DNA of 64,000 nucleotides, taken from positions 75,072,748-75,136,747 of the forward strand of contig CM056742.1 in NCBI GenBank assembly GCA_029851415.1, in the 5' to 3' direction. The translations under genes were made by a program, and so were the position numbers. Below the pieces are notes generated by a model that worked only from the letters and a program-made list of their open reading frames with translations, was not told where the DNA came from and made no database searches. Origin of the DNA: Eretmocerus hayati (Eukaryota; Arthropoda; Insecta; Hymenoptera; Aphelinidae). This document shows, one piece after another, positions 19,344-27,759 of the stretch; position 1 is the stretch's first letter; every line of letters begins with the position of its first letter.

Positions 19344-21275
19344 ATGCACATCGGCCATATCATACTCTCATTAAGCGCCCTTTTATGCACTATCGATTCC
19401 GAACTACACTACAAAGTAGAACGTCTCAACCATAACCCTGGGATTTATTATCAGCGGCTACACGATCTGAGGATATTCCAAGACAAATGGAGAATCACTC
19501 TTGTCGTGGACTTATTGATAGTTCAACAAACAATAGAGACATACAAGAATATACTTGATGAAATTAGTGGGAAATGTTATGGTAATGCTCAAATCTGTAC
19601 TTATAATGTACATAGAGCAAGCAACTTAATCGCCGAAACAGATCAATATTTAAACTCACTAAGCAGAATTTGTGCAGATTTTGAAAGAACCATGGACCAT
19701 ATAGAAACCAACAGGAAGGCCAAATATTTGACCATAATGAATAATAAAACTCAAGACCAAATATACATGAAGGAAAATAGGACGGTTATAAGTTCTAGCA
19801 ACCTCGGAAACCTCAAGAAGAATTATGCAGATAACCGTATTCAAGTGGAGCAACTTCTTGGAGAGTTACAACGATCAACAGGGTATCCAACCGAAATTTC
19901 AGAAATACACTACGCCCTAAATACTCGCCAGATTCTGGATAAAATCTACTATGGATTAGTCCTGTCTTACAGTATTTGCATCAAGGTGGAAGAAATTATC
20001 AACCACCTCAAAGAAAATCTTATACATGAACTACTGATATCCGAATCACAATTGAGCAGAGTGATCACGCACGTGAACAATTTGATTCAACCAAGTGAAT
20101 TTCCACCTTTAAGCCATACGCACAAATTTAACGAACTCAACCCCCATCTGTTACTTAACTCCGGTATTATAGGATTACAATTGATAATTGAACTTGACAT
20201 ACCTCTGTTATCACCAACACGTTTCAAACTATATCGGACGCATTCCTTCCCATCGCTGCAATACATTAACCATCAACGGATGAATGTCTATGTAAGGCCA
20301 CAGAACCAATTCATCGGTTTAGGCCCGAACGCTACTTATTACAGTTTGGATGGGGAACAATACAAAGAATGTAGAAGGTTCAAAACTTTCCTTGGATGCC
20401 CTCCAAGGACACCGTTATACTCAAAAACCCACAAATTATGCGAATACCTTTTACTTAAGTCAACGCAAGGGATGAACTATCGATACTGTGACGTCAGAAT
20501 GGATTCAAAAATAGACCCATATTTCGAACGAATCGGGCAAAATTCCAACTGGATATATTCTCTTTTCTCCACAGACAATTTTGTCATCAAATGCAAAAAT
20601 AGTTCTACACCACAAATTGTAACGCTTAGTGGAGCAGGGATATTGAAACTGAAACACGATTGTCACGCGGAATCAAGTGGGCACATATTAACGAAAGATC
20701 TAATGTCGCCACTCGGGTATCAAGATATCATAATACCAGAGGCGAATTTGAACGTGGGTAATTTAATTTCAAAAGAAACCCAAAACTTACTGGAGGAAAT
20801 CTTTGGAAATCAACAAAATCTAACGTCTATCTCTCAGTCTTTGTGGGATCTAGAAGAAAGAATCGATAAAAACCCCAAAAATCCCAGAGGGATCCAATTG
20901 ATCCAAAACATAATCATAGTGATTCAATTGACCGTCGCCGCGATAGCAATATCGGCTTTTTGTGGCGTGATATTTGTTCATCGAACGGCAAGCAAACGAA
21001 TAATTGAACATGGAACGTACATTTGCCAGACTAAAACGAACGAAACGCCTCACCAATACATAGTTCTTCCACCACAAAACATACCTCTAAAGGAATCGAA
21101 AGACATCGATCTGAGTAATCACTCTCATACCACCCTACATACCCATCACAAAAATCCAATCCAATGCCGCAAATCTCACACTGATATCGATCAGTATGTC
21201 GTATTGAACTACGGCATATTCAGAAATTCAAGGAAACTTCCAATGAGTAGTGAAGTTGTGGAAACTCACATGTGA
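19344..21275 (+). CDS. env: Envelope protein, baculovirus-F / errantivirus Env type
   Basis: 643 aa from the ATG at 19344; an earlier GTG in the same frame (19287) lies upstream of the splice acceptor. Residues 1-19 form a signal peptide (MHIGHIILSLSALLCTIDS). The ectodomain begins with GIYYQRLHDLRIFQDKW, resembling the start of baculovirus F-like proteins. Later it has IELDIPLLSPTRFKLYR and conserved Cys residues. One membrane segment lies at about 519-545 (IIIVIQLTVAAIAISAFCGV). A ~95-residue cytoplasmic tail carries two YxxL-like motifs (QYIVL, QYVVL) that could bind clathrin adaptors. I see no clear RxxR furin site where F proteins usually carry one, so cleavage may be absent or atypical. 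Likely role: virion envelope glycoprotein giving infectivity. The family call rests on pattern, not on a database search. Confidence 0.75.
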   Translation: MHIGHIILSLSALLCTIDSELHYKVERLNHNPGIYYQRLHDLRIFQDKWRITLVVDLLIVQQTIETYKNILDEISGKCYGNAQICTYNVHRASNLIAETDQYLNSLSRICADFERTMDHIETNRKAKYLTIMNNKTQDQIYMKENRTVISSSNLGNLKKNYADNRIQVEQLLGELQRSTGYPTEISEIHYALNTRQILDKIYYGLVLSYSICIKVEEIINHLKENLIHELLISESQLSRVITHVNNLIQPSEFPPLSHTHKFNELNPHLLLNSGIIGLQLIIELDIPLLSPTRFKLYRTHSFPSLQYINHQRMNVYVRPQNQFIGLGPNATYYSLDGEQYKECRRFKTFLGCPPRTPLYSKTHKLCEYLLLKSTQGMNYRYCDVRMDSKIDPYFERIGQNSNWIYSLFSTDNFVIKCKNSSTPQIVTLSGAGILKLKHDCHAESSGHILTKDLMSPLGYQDIIIPEANLNVGNLISKETQNLLEEIFGNQQNLTSISQSLWDLEERIDKNPKNPRGIQLIQNIIIVIQLTVAAIAISAFCGVIFVHRTASKRIIEHGTYICQTKTNETPHQYIVLPPQNIPLKESKDIDLSNHSHTTLHTHHKNPIQCRKSHTDIDQYVVLNYGIFRNSRKLPMSSEVVETHM

Positions 21276-21349
21276 AATGATTTATAATTATACGTAGTAT
21301 AACTCATAACCTTCCAATATGAAAAGAATGAACAGACTGCCGAAACTAC

Positions 21350-21363
21350 GCATAATTTTACAG
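21350..21363 (+). promoter_or_regulatory. Predicted 3' splice acceptor before glycoprotein gene 2
   Basis: GCATAATTTTACAG, cut after 21363, with a 13-nt ATG-free leader before the ATG at 21377. Confidence 0.6.
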
Positions 21364-21376
21364 TGAACAGACAAAG

Positions 21377-23422
21377 ATGAGGACTAACAAGAGTGTCATT
21401 ATCTTGATCCTGATCGGTTTGTGGGGAACGTCTAAAGCGCATCTCGTTGGCTATGATTGTGGAGAAGAATTAACGAACCTAACTACGATATCCCTTGTGA
21501 GAGTTGATGATTGCGACATCAAACCGCCCGAGTTGAACATCACGGCTGTTCACGTTAATGTACTACAACTTAATGAATTTGGTTCAACCACAGTCATAAC
21601 GTGCAGTATAAAAATTTTTAGACAAGTCACTCATTGTGGAGTTATGTCGTGGGGATCTAGAGTAAACAATGGAGAAATCACATACTACAAAGATATTGAC
21701 CACAGTGAATGTCTGAGATTACACACTGATCGAACAATCACGATTGGCAAAACAATCATAAGCAATATACCCATGGGAACATTCAAAAGCTATCCAATTT
21801 CACTAGCCGGAAGCTCAAATAGCCAAGGAGATTGCGAAGAAGTGGAATATAGTGACCAGTACGGTAGCTGGGACAACGCGGTGGTAGCAGGTTACGCAGA
21901 AATAACTCTACAAGAATACAAAGCTACAATCGATTTAGAAACTGATAAAATTCACATGCAAACAGGTGCCGTATGCAAATTTTCTGACGAAACTTGTTTC
22001 GATCAAATACAAGGATGGGCATTCTGGAATCCATTGCCATTAGATTCCTGCGAATTAAATAAATATACAAGCTTATATGATGGTTTCGTCAATAAAACAA
22101 GAGATATAGAAGGGAGAAATAGGGTAGCATACATATTAGAATCCGAGGAAGTCACATTTGCGCTAACCGCTACTTCAGAAAAACGTATCTGCGGCTATAC
22201 GTTCATCAGAACAGAACACCCAAGGCTATTCGTCCTAGAAGAACAAGGCAATCCACCTTTCAAAAAAACAAAAGATGTCGCAGTTGAGAATATTGACCTG
22301 TTTGCTTACATAAACTCAAAGTTTGTGTTCGTAGAAAAACACATCCGGAAACAGATATCACGACTGTATTATGATATCATTCGACACAAATGCGAAGTTG
22401 AAAGGAAGGTACTCAATAATGCTTTAGCGATAGCTACCCAATCACCCGACGAATTCGCATATCGTCTTATGGGAGCCCCGGGATACATGGCAGTTCTAGC
22501 AGGCGAAGTAGTTCATCTGGTAAAATGTCTCAAGACGGCTGTGACTTTACGGCCCACGAAAGACTGTTACCAACAACTGCCAGTGTTCCGTGGAAAGGAA
22601 GAATATTTCCTTGCACCAAGAACCAGAGTATTAGTGAGAACGGGAACACAAATTTCGTGTAGTCGAGTCATGCCATCTATGTACTACATAAATAACACTT
22701 GGGCACAATTCTCACCAGATATATTTTATGGAAAAGACCCCGAAACGTTGAAACCACAAACAGCACCAACTTTCAACTACATTAACCCTTCGCAATTAGC
22801 GACCAGTGGATTATATACGCCGGCTGACACAAGCAGATTGAGAGACCGTATCATGTTTCCTTTAGAAAGAGGACCAGTATTGAACTCAGTTGCTCTAGGA
22901 ATAGCTGGCCGCGAGTCACTCAAAGGAGGTCTCTCTATAATGGGACTAATGGACGCCGATACTTTAGAACAACTAGCAGCATCAACATGGGAGAAGATGT
23001 GGATGAGATTCGTCACTTTTGGATCTATCAGTGCTGGTTTTATGGGTGTTTTCATCCTACTCAGAATTATTAAATTAATAGTCGATACGGTCATCCATGG
23101 TTACGCATTGTATAGCCTCTACGGATGGTCAATTCACATCATAGGAGCAGTCTGGAACTCAATCACACAATTACTCCTTCACCTTGGTAAGGACTACCGC
23201 GAGGACAAGATGAATCGAGGAAAGAAATCGGATAATCAACCCGATCACAACATGTATCCATTAATCGAAACTACTACTCAACCAGGGGAAAAATCCGATA
23301 ATAAAGAATTAACTGAACAAACGCTCCAAACACACGACAACAATATTCACAGGAGTGAAGGATATCAACAACTTTACCCACATATTGGACGCACTGAATC
23401 TTTGTACAATCTTCCACGCTAA
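21377..23422 (+). CDS. Second surface glycoprotein, chuvirus (Jingchuvirales) G type
   Basis: 681 aa. Signal peptide at 1-21 (IILILIGLWGTSKA), then HLVGYDCG and LVRVDDCD, typical of the mature start of chuvirus glycoproteins and of their relatives captured by arthropod BEL elements. The ectodomain is Cys-rich with several N-glycosylation sites (for example NLT, NIT, NKT, NNT). A membrane segment lies at about 543-568 (FGSISAGFMGVFILLRII), followed by a conserved IDTVIHGYALYSLYGWS-like stretch and a ~75-residue polar tail. Proteins of this type are predicted class III fusogens. It shares no visible similarity with the envelope gene just upstream, so the element carries two envelope genes of different origin. 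Capture from a negative-strand RNA virus is the likely source (inference from family knowledge). Intact, with its own acceptor. Confidence 0.78.
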   Translation: MRTNKSVIILILIGLWGTSKAHLVGYDCGEELTNLTTISLVRVDDCDIKPPELNITAVHVNVLQLNEFGSTTVITCSIKIFRQVTHCGVMSWGSRVNNGEITYYKDIDHSECLRLHTDRTITIGKTIISNIPMGTFKSYPISLAGSSNSQGDCEEVEYSDQYGSWDNAVVAGYAEITLQEYKATIDLETDKIHMQTGAVCKFSDETCFDQIQGWAFWNPLPLDSCELNKYTSLYDGFVNKTRDIEGRNRVAYILESEEVTFALTATSEKRICGYTFIRTEHPRLFVLEEQGNPPFKKTKDVAVENIDLFAYINSKFVFVEKHIRKQISRLYYDIIRHKCEVERKVLNNALAIATQSPDEFAYRLMGAPGYMAVLAGEVVHLVKCLKTAVTLRPTKDCYQQLPVFRGKEEYFLAPRTRVLVRTGTQISCSRVMPSMYYINNTWAQFSPDIFYGKDPETLKPQTAPTFNYINPSQLATSGLYTPADTSRLRDRIMFPLERGPVLNSVALGIAGRESLKGGLSIMGLMDADTLEQLAASTWEKMWMRFVTFGSISAGFMGVFILLRIIKLIVDTVIHGYALYSLYGWSIHIIGAVWNSITQLLLHLGKDYREDKMNRGKKSDNQPDHNMYPLIETTTQPGEKSDNKELTEQTLQTHDNNIHRSEGYQQLYPHIGRTESLYNLPR

Positions 23423-23469
23423 TCAGATGAATCTTCATATATTCGCTTGAATATCTGAAACTAACGAGT

Positions 23470-23484
23470 TTCTCTTCGAACCAG
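23470..23484 (+). promoter_or_regulatory. Predicted 3' splice acceptor before Cys-rich gene 1
   Basis: TTTCTCTTCGAACCAG, cut after 23484, with 11 ATG-free nt before the ATG at 23496. Confidence 0.55.
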
Positions 23485-23495
23485 GTCTTCACACG

Positions 23496-24035
23496 ATGCA
23501 AGATATAAACAACTTACCATTCGACGGAGTACTACCACAAGACCATCCAGAAGTCTACGAACAACTACTGAACTACGCATGCATAGTCAAGGACCCAACC
23601 ATAGTCAGTTATTATACCAGCGCCTGGTCCGGGATGATTGAGTGCACGAGGTGTTACCAAAGACATCATTTCAGTTACAATGAACCCATTAGGGTATACC
23701 AAGCTTGGCATACCACCGCTCCTAGAGGAGCAATGCACATAGACTGCCGCATATGTCAAAGATCTGTACTCCGTGAAGATCCAGTGATATGTTGCATTCT
23801 ATGCACAGAAAATTTCTTCAAAACCGAAGACATGACTAGACGAGCGAATTATCGCAACGAAATCAGAGCTCGAAGAGAAAGAGAATACGAAGAACAAGAT
23901 TCAGATATAGAAGTTATAGATTCAAGCGACACTGAAGATGAAGTTGCTGAACTTGGACCAAATATCAGACTTCGATTCGATAGAGAAAGACAAGCCAGAC
24001 TTGATCAAATTCAACAACAACAACAACCGTGTTGA
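23496..24035 (+). CDS. Small Cys-rich protein with predicted SUMO-interacting motif
   Basis: 179 aa, not recognised by family. Cysteine pairs C50-x2-C53, C84-x2-C87 and C100-x2-C103, with His at 57, 58 and 81, suggest a RING-like or other zinc fold. A basic helix (about 112-131, RR/RARRERE) follows. Then comes SDIEVIDSSDTEDE (about 136-149), a hydrophobic core followed by acidic and Ser/Thr residues, the pattern of a SUMO-interacting motif. It ends in a Gln run. A zinc domain plus SIM would fit a SUMO-targeted ubiquitin-ligase-like or nuclear-body-directed factor, but this is inference and the zinc domain is not a canonical RING. No signal peptide. Confidence 0.65.
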   Translation: MQDINNLPFDGVLPQDHPEVYEQLLNYACIVKDPTIVSYYTSAWSGMIECTRCYQRHHFSYNEPIRVYQAWHTTAPRGAMHIDCRICQRSVLREDPVICCILCTENFFKTEDMTRRANYRNEIRARREREYEEQDSDIEVIDSSDTEDEVAELGPNIRLRFDRERQARLDQIQQQQQPC

Positions 24036-24094
24036 ACATCACATACAATATACGAGAATCAACGCACAAATTCATTTCAGAAATCTGAGACTCA

Positions 24095-24111
24095 CTCATA
24101 TCCATTTACAG
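24095..24111 (+). promoter_or_regulatory. Predicted 3' splice acceptor before Cys-rich gene 2
   Basis: CACTCATATCCATTTACAG, cut after 24111, eight bases before the ATG at 24120. ATTCATTTCAG ending at 24080 is an alternative. Confidence 0.6.
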
Positions 24112-24119
24112 AATTGGGG

Positions 24120-24698
24120 ATGCACCAACCAGAAATTCAACCATCCGTCTTCGTAACAAAATTAATTGGGCCCATCCAACGGAGAGGAAATCATTGTGAG
24201 GAATGCAGTCAAGGAAAGGAGACTAACAAATCTTTAGCGACTACTTATTTATTCAAGAAGACACCGCCCAATCTCAAATACCAAGAATGCCGCAAATGTA
24301 AAAAGCCTTTGTGGACAGAACAACCATTGAACGAGAACTTACTGAAAACCATGTTGGACATTTTCCTCACGAATGTCACATCCACTATAAAACTAACAGT
24401 GCATAATGGAGAACGAAACACCGCTGCAAATGACCTAAACGGCCCCAACGACTTGGCATCAGAGAAGCACACATTGGAATGCGAATTAAACACCCCCACC
24501 TCAGGATTCTCAAACACTACCAACTTGTTTTGTCACAAGGAGGTACGGGAAACTGTATCAAAACGTATAAACGAACCTGTACCCGAAGAGATGTGGAACG
24601 TAACACTCGGATTTCCTACCACAGGATCAGTACAACACCATAATGACTTGACACAATTTTTCATTGATGAATTCGATTTATCCAAATTGATTCAATAG
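24120..24698 (+). CDS. Small protein with two CxxC pairs, unknown function
   Basis: 192 aa from the ATG at 24120, the first after the acceptor. C26-x2-C29 and C57-x2-C60 (CEEC and CRKC) form a possible zinc ribbon in the first third. The remainder is polar and rich in Thr and Asn, without membrane segments. I do not recognise the family. It lies between the other Cys-rich gene and the IAP gene in the run of accessory ORFs and has no frame damage, which supports it being a real gene. Confidence 0.6.
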   Translation: MHQPEIQPSVFVTKLIGPIQRRGNHCEECSQGKETNKSLATTYLFKKTPPNLKYQECRKCKKPLWTEQPLNENLLKTMLDIFLTNVTSTIKLTVHNGERNTAANDLNGPNDLASEKHTLECELNTPTSGFSNTTNLFCHKEVRETVSKRINEPVPEEMWNVTLGFPTTGSVQHHNDLTQFFIDEFDLSKLIQ

Positions 24699-24734
24699 TC
24701 GAGAAATCAAACAGAATTTCCCCTTGTTGTAAAA

Positions 24735-25316
24735 ATGGACCGATATAACACAACTATGTCAACCACAACGAGTGAAATGTCTATTTACAAGAATAGATTA
24801 TATACGTTCAGAAATTGGCCGACCAGTATGCACCAATCGAAGGAAGATTTGGCCGCAGCAGGATTCTCCTATACCAATAAAGGTGATATAGTTTCATGTT
24901 TCCAATGTGCCATAACACTTCGAGGCTGGGAACCCCTGGATAACGTATGGACCGAACATATCCGTTGGTCTCCCACTTGCGAATTCCTTGCCAGGACAAA
25001 GGGAAAACTTTTCATTAAAGAAACCATGAACCGATTACATTTATTGGATAATGCACGGAAGGAAGATGTTCAAACACTAGAGAAATCTGAACCAACAACC
25101 ACTACCAGCCCACCAACGTCGCTTACATGTAAAATTTGTTATGATGATAAAATAGAGATAGTCTTGATGCCATGTCGCCATTGTATCGCATGCAGCCGAT
25201 GCTCCATACAATTAGAAAATTGTAGTATATGTCGCAGCCCAATCACCTATTATTTGAGAGTTGTAATACCAATCGAACTGAAGAAAGAAACGCAACTGAA
25301 ACAGCTTAAGGAATGA
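24735..25316 (+). CDS. iap: Inhibitor-of-apoptosis protein (one BIR, one RING)
   Basis: 193 aa. BIR domain at about residues 20-86: FRNWP start, AAAGFSYTNKGD, C55-x2-C58, W65, H75 and C82 (CFQCAITLRGW, WTEHIRWSPTCEFL), the full zinc set. A C-terminal C3HC4 RING at about 132-170 has C132, C135, C147, H149, C153, C156, C163 and C166 (CKICYDD, MPCRHC, CSICRSPI). This one-BIR-plus-RING architecture at ~190 aa resembles short baculovirus-type and insect IAPs, which block caspases or their adaptors and ubiquitinate partners. In a retroelement it would plausibly keep the producing cell alive (inference). Acceptor less clear than for its neighbours: the best is AAATCAAACAG ending at 24714. Host capture or viral origin cannot be separated here. 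Confidence 0.88.
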   Translation: MDRYNTTMSTTTSEMSIYKNRLYTFRNWPTSMHQSKEDLAAAGFSYTNKGDIVSCFQCAITLRGWEPLDNVWTEHIRWSPTCEFLARTKGKLFIKETMNRLHLLDNARKEDVQTLEKSEPTTTTSPPTSLTCKICYDDKIEIVLMPCRHCIACSRCSIQLENCSICRSPITYYLRVVIPIELKKETQLKQLKE

Positions 25317-25576
25317 ATCGCCACCAATTCCAGAATATGGACCCCAATGACACTGAACACCTATACATGAGCATCACGAATAAATGTTAAATGAATTTAA
25401 TCATAGGTAAGATTACCAGGCATGATTCCGGTTTCAATTAAGGTTTTGAACATTGTTCCACCCGCATATATTTCAATAAGGAACCTCGAAATTACCAACC
25501 TATTTGATAATGAATATATATATATATCCTACCTCGTAGCTATCCACAAAAAAAAAAAAAAAAAAAAATTTTTTTT
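25317..25576 (+). other. Non-coding after IAP, with A/T homopolymer
   Basis: No ORF. It contains a (TA)n stretch near 25520 and an A-run directly followed by a T-run (about 25549-25576). Confidence 0.5.
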
Positions 25577-26200
25577 AGAAATGTCATTTGACGCATAGAA
25601 AAAGGAAATCAAGGAACCCGATAATTGTAACGACCTTACATTCTACCTCGGGTAATAATTCGATAAGACTGTTAGTTTACTTACAAAGACTTGAAATGTC
25701 ACTTGACATAGAAAAAGGGAATAAAAATTTCGATATTAAGCAATAACTCGTAATAACCATACATTCTACCTCGTGTAATCATAGCGTTAACTTGTAATGA
25801 TCATATTTCTACATCATGTAATCATTCAATAGAACTGTTAATTATTCACAGAGATTTAGAAATGTCATTTGACGCATAGAAAAAGGAAATCAAGGAACCC
25901 GATAATTGTAACGACCTTACATTCTACCTCGTGTAATAATTCGATAAGACTGTTAGTTTACTTACAAAGACTTGAAAATGTCACTTGACATAGAAAAAGG
26001 GAATAAAAATTTCGATATTAAGCAATAACTCGTAATAACCATACATTCTACCTCGTGTAATCATAGAGTTAACCTGTAATGATCATATTTCTACATCATG
26101 TAATCATTCAATAGAACTGTTAATTATTCACAGAGATTTAGAAATGTCACTTGACACATAGAAAAGGACTAAGAGACTCGATTATTAACCGATAATTACA
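25577..26200 (+). repeat. 281-bp tandem repeat, about 2.2 copies, before the polypurine tract
   Basis: Units begin at 25577, 25858 and 26140 (AGAAATGTCAyTTGAC...). Each unit holds two related halves that both start with a GAAATGTCAyTTGAC-like box followed by ATAGAAAAAG. Non-coding. A role as enhancer or RNA-handling element is possible but not shown. Confidence 0.85.
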
Positions 26201-26346
26201 ACATGCGTATATCGCAACTAGTATAATCATTTGATGAGACTGTTATAATATTGATACCATATAACGAATGTTGAAAATACGAGATCAATCAAAATTGACG
26301 GAACCCCCAAACAAACCCTCTTTATGAGGAGAACCCAACAATGTAA

Positions 26347-26379
26347 CGGACATTGTGGCTATTGTAACCACAATGTCCG
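26347..26379 (+). repeat. Perfect 12-bp hairpin before the polypurine tract
   Basis: CGGACATTGTGG (26347-26358), a 9-nt loop, then CCACAATGTCCG (26368-26379). It sits five bases before the polypurine tract. Confidence 0.9.
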
Positions 26380-26384
26380 ATCCT

Positions 26385-26395
26385 AAGGGGGGAGG
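26385..26395 (+). other. Polypurine tract
   Basis: AAGGGGGGAGG directly precedes the LTR start TGTGACGG at 26396, the expected plus-strand primer position. Confidence 0.88.
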
Positions 26396-27183
26396 TGTGA
26401 CGGCTTCGCATTTTTCCACGTATAAATGAACGAATGTATGAACTGAATGTATGGCTTGGATAGGTATGTATGAAATCGTGAAAAGTATGGATGTATGGAA
26501 TGTATGTTTGAATGTAATATGTATGTGGGTGTTAGATGATTAAATTGGAAAGTGTGCATATTTCTATGGAATGTGTATGCTGGACGAATTAAATATAATG
26601 CATGTATGTCGAATGAATGAACTGAAAAATGTGTAGATTAAAAGTGTGGTTATGCTGGATGGAAAATTCAAGGTATGCATATGGAATGTAACGAGTGTAG
26701 AATACAGCAATGAACTTGAACTGATTACCGATAGTGTAAAGGCGTATGAATGTGGATGAGAGTGAGAGTATGGGAAAGATGACAGGAAATAGACTGATAA
26801 GACGGGCATCGACTGATGGAGAGGAAAAAGCAACAGGTAAATAGGAAGAGAAAGATAAGACGAAAAGTATGAACGTAACAGCCTCGCAACAGCATAGCTG
26901 AAAAACTTATGTCAGTCTTGACCAAAACAACATCTCATACACAAGTGTCGGATTTTTATAGATGTTGTTTTGATTATCACGTGTTACATTAATATTACTG
27001 CATCTCACCGTTAGATTCTTATCTCACGGTTGACAACAAGTGATAAACCATACGTGATTGACCTACCACTACTTGTATCAAATTAGTAGTACATAGACTA
27101 CTAATACTAATTACACCAAAGTGGTAGTATTGGAATTTTCTTATCTTGACCCTTCCACCCACAAAATCTGAATGAAATTTGGG

Positions 27184-27556
27184 TATAAATACGAGGCACG
27201 GAAACGAAGAGGATCAATTGTCAACCACCCGTTTTCCCAAAAAAATCAGTCATCACGTCAGTCAGTCTAGGATTTTTCTCGTCATCTTTATACCCTTTGA
27301 GTGAGTTTTGAGTATAATAAAGTGGATCTAACGCGAAGAAAGTGGAATTAGAGTGCATTATTGATTGGTTTTGAGACATTGGAATTGACTAGTTGATTAT
27401 CCGGAACCTAAGAGATATTCAGATTATTACTGTGAAACTCCAAGAATATTATATCAACTGACTGAGCGAATAAATTGAAATAAAAGAGGCCAAATTGAAG
27501 ATTATTTCCAACAAACGCCTATCAGAATAACGACGTCAACATATCCTAAGGTGAGC
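27184..27556 (+). promoter_or_regulatory. LTR promoter, ATG-free leader and splice donor
   Basis: TATAAATA (27184-27191) would start transcription near 27212-27220. From there to 27550 I find no ATG in about 335 AT-rich bases. The stretch ends CCTAAG|GTGAGC, a strong 5' splice site (cut after 27550). An AATAAA lies near 27317. The equivalent in the 5' LTR would supply a common leader exon to the downstream acceptors. It is not in the window (see the transposon at 1-4406). Confidence 0.65.
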
Positions 27557-27647
27557 AATAACCAAGTATAATTCTATCATTTCAATCAGTTATCATTACT
27601 TGAGAAAGTATCTGAGATTTATCCAAAGTATCATAGACACATGAACA

Positions 27648-27691
<44 letters not shown>

Positions 27692-27759
27692 ACGACATTT
27701 CGATTCCTCACTCATTCTTACTTTGACCCAAATTTTGACTTCTGACACCTAACTAAGAC

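Noticed and set aside
26564..26925. Open frames on the - strand in the 3' LTR
   Set aside because: Low-complexity Ser/His/Phe-rich translations of a GTATG/CATAC-rich LTR region, no motif; treated as chance.
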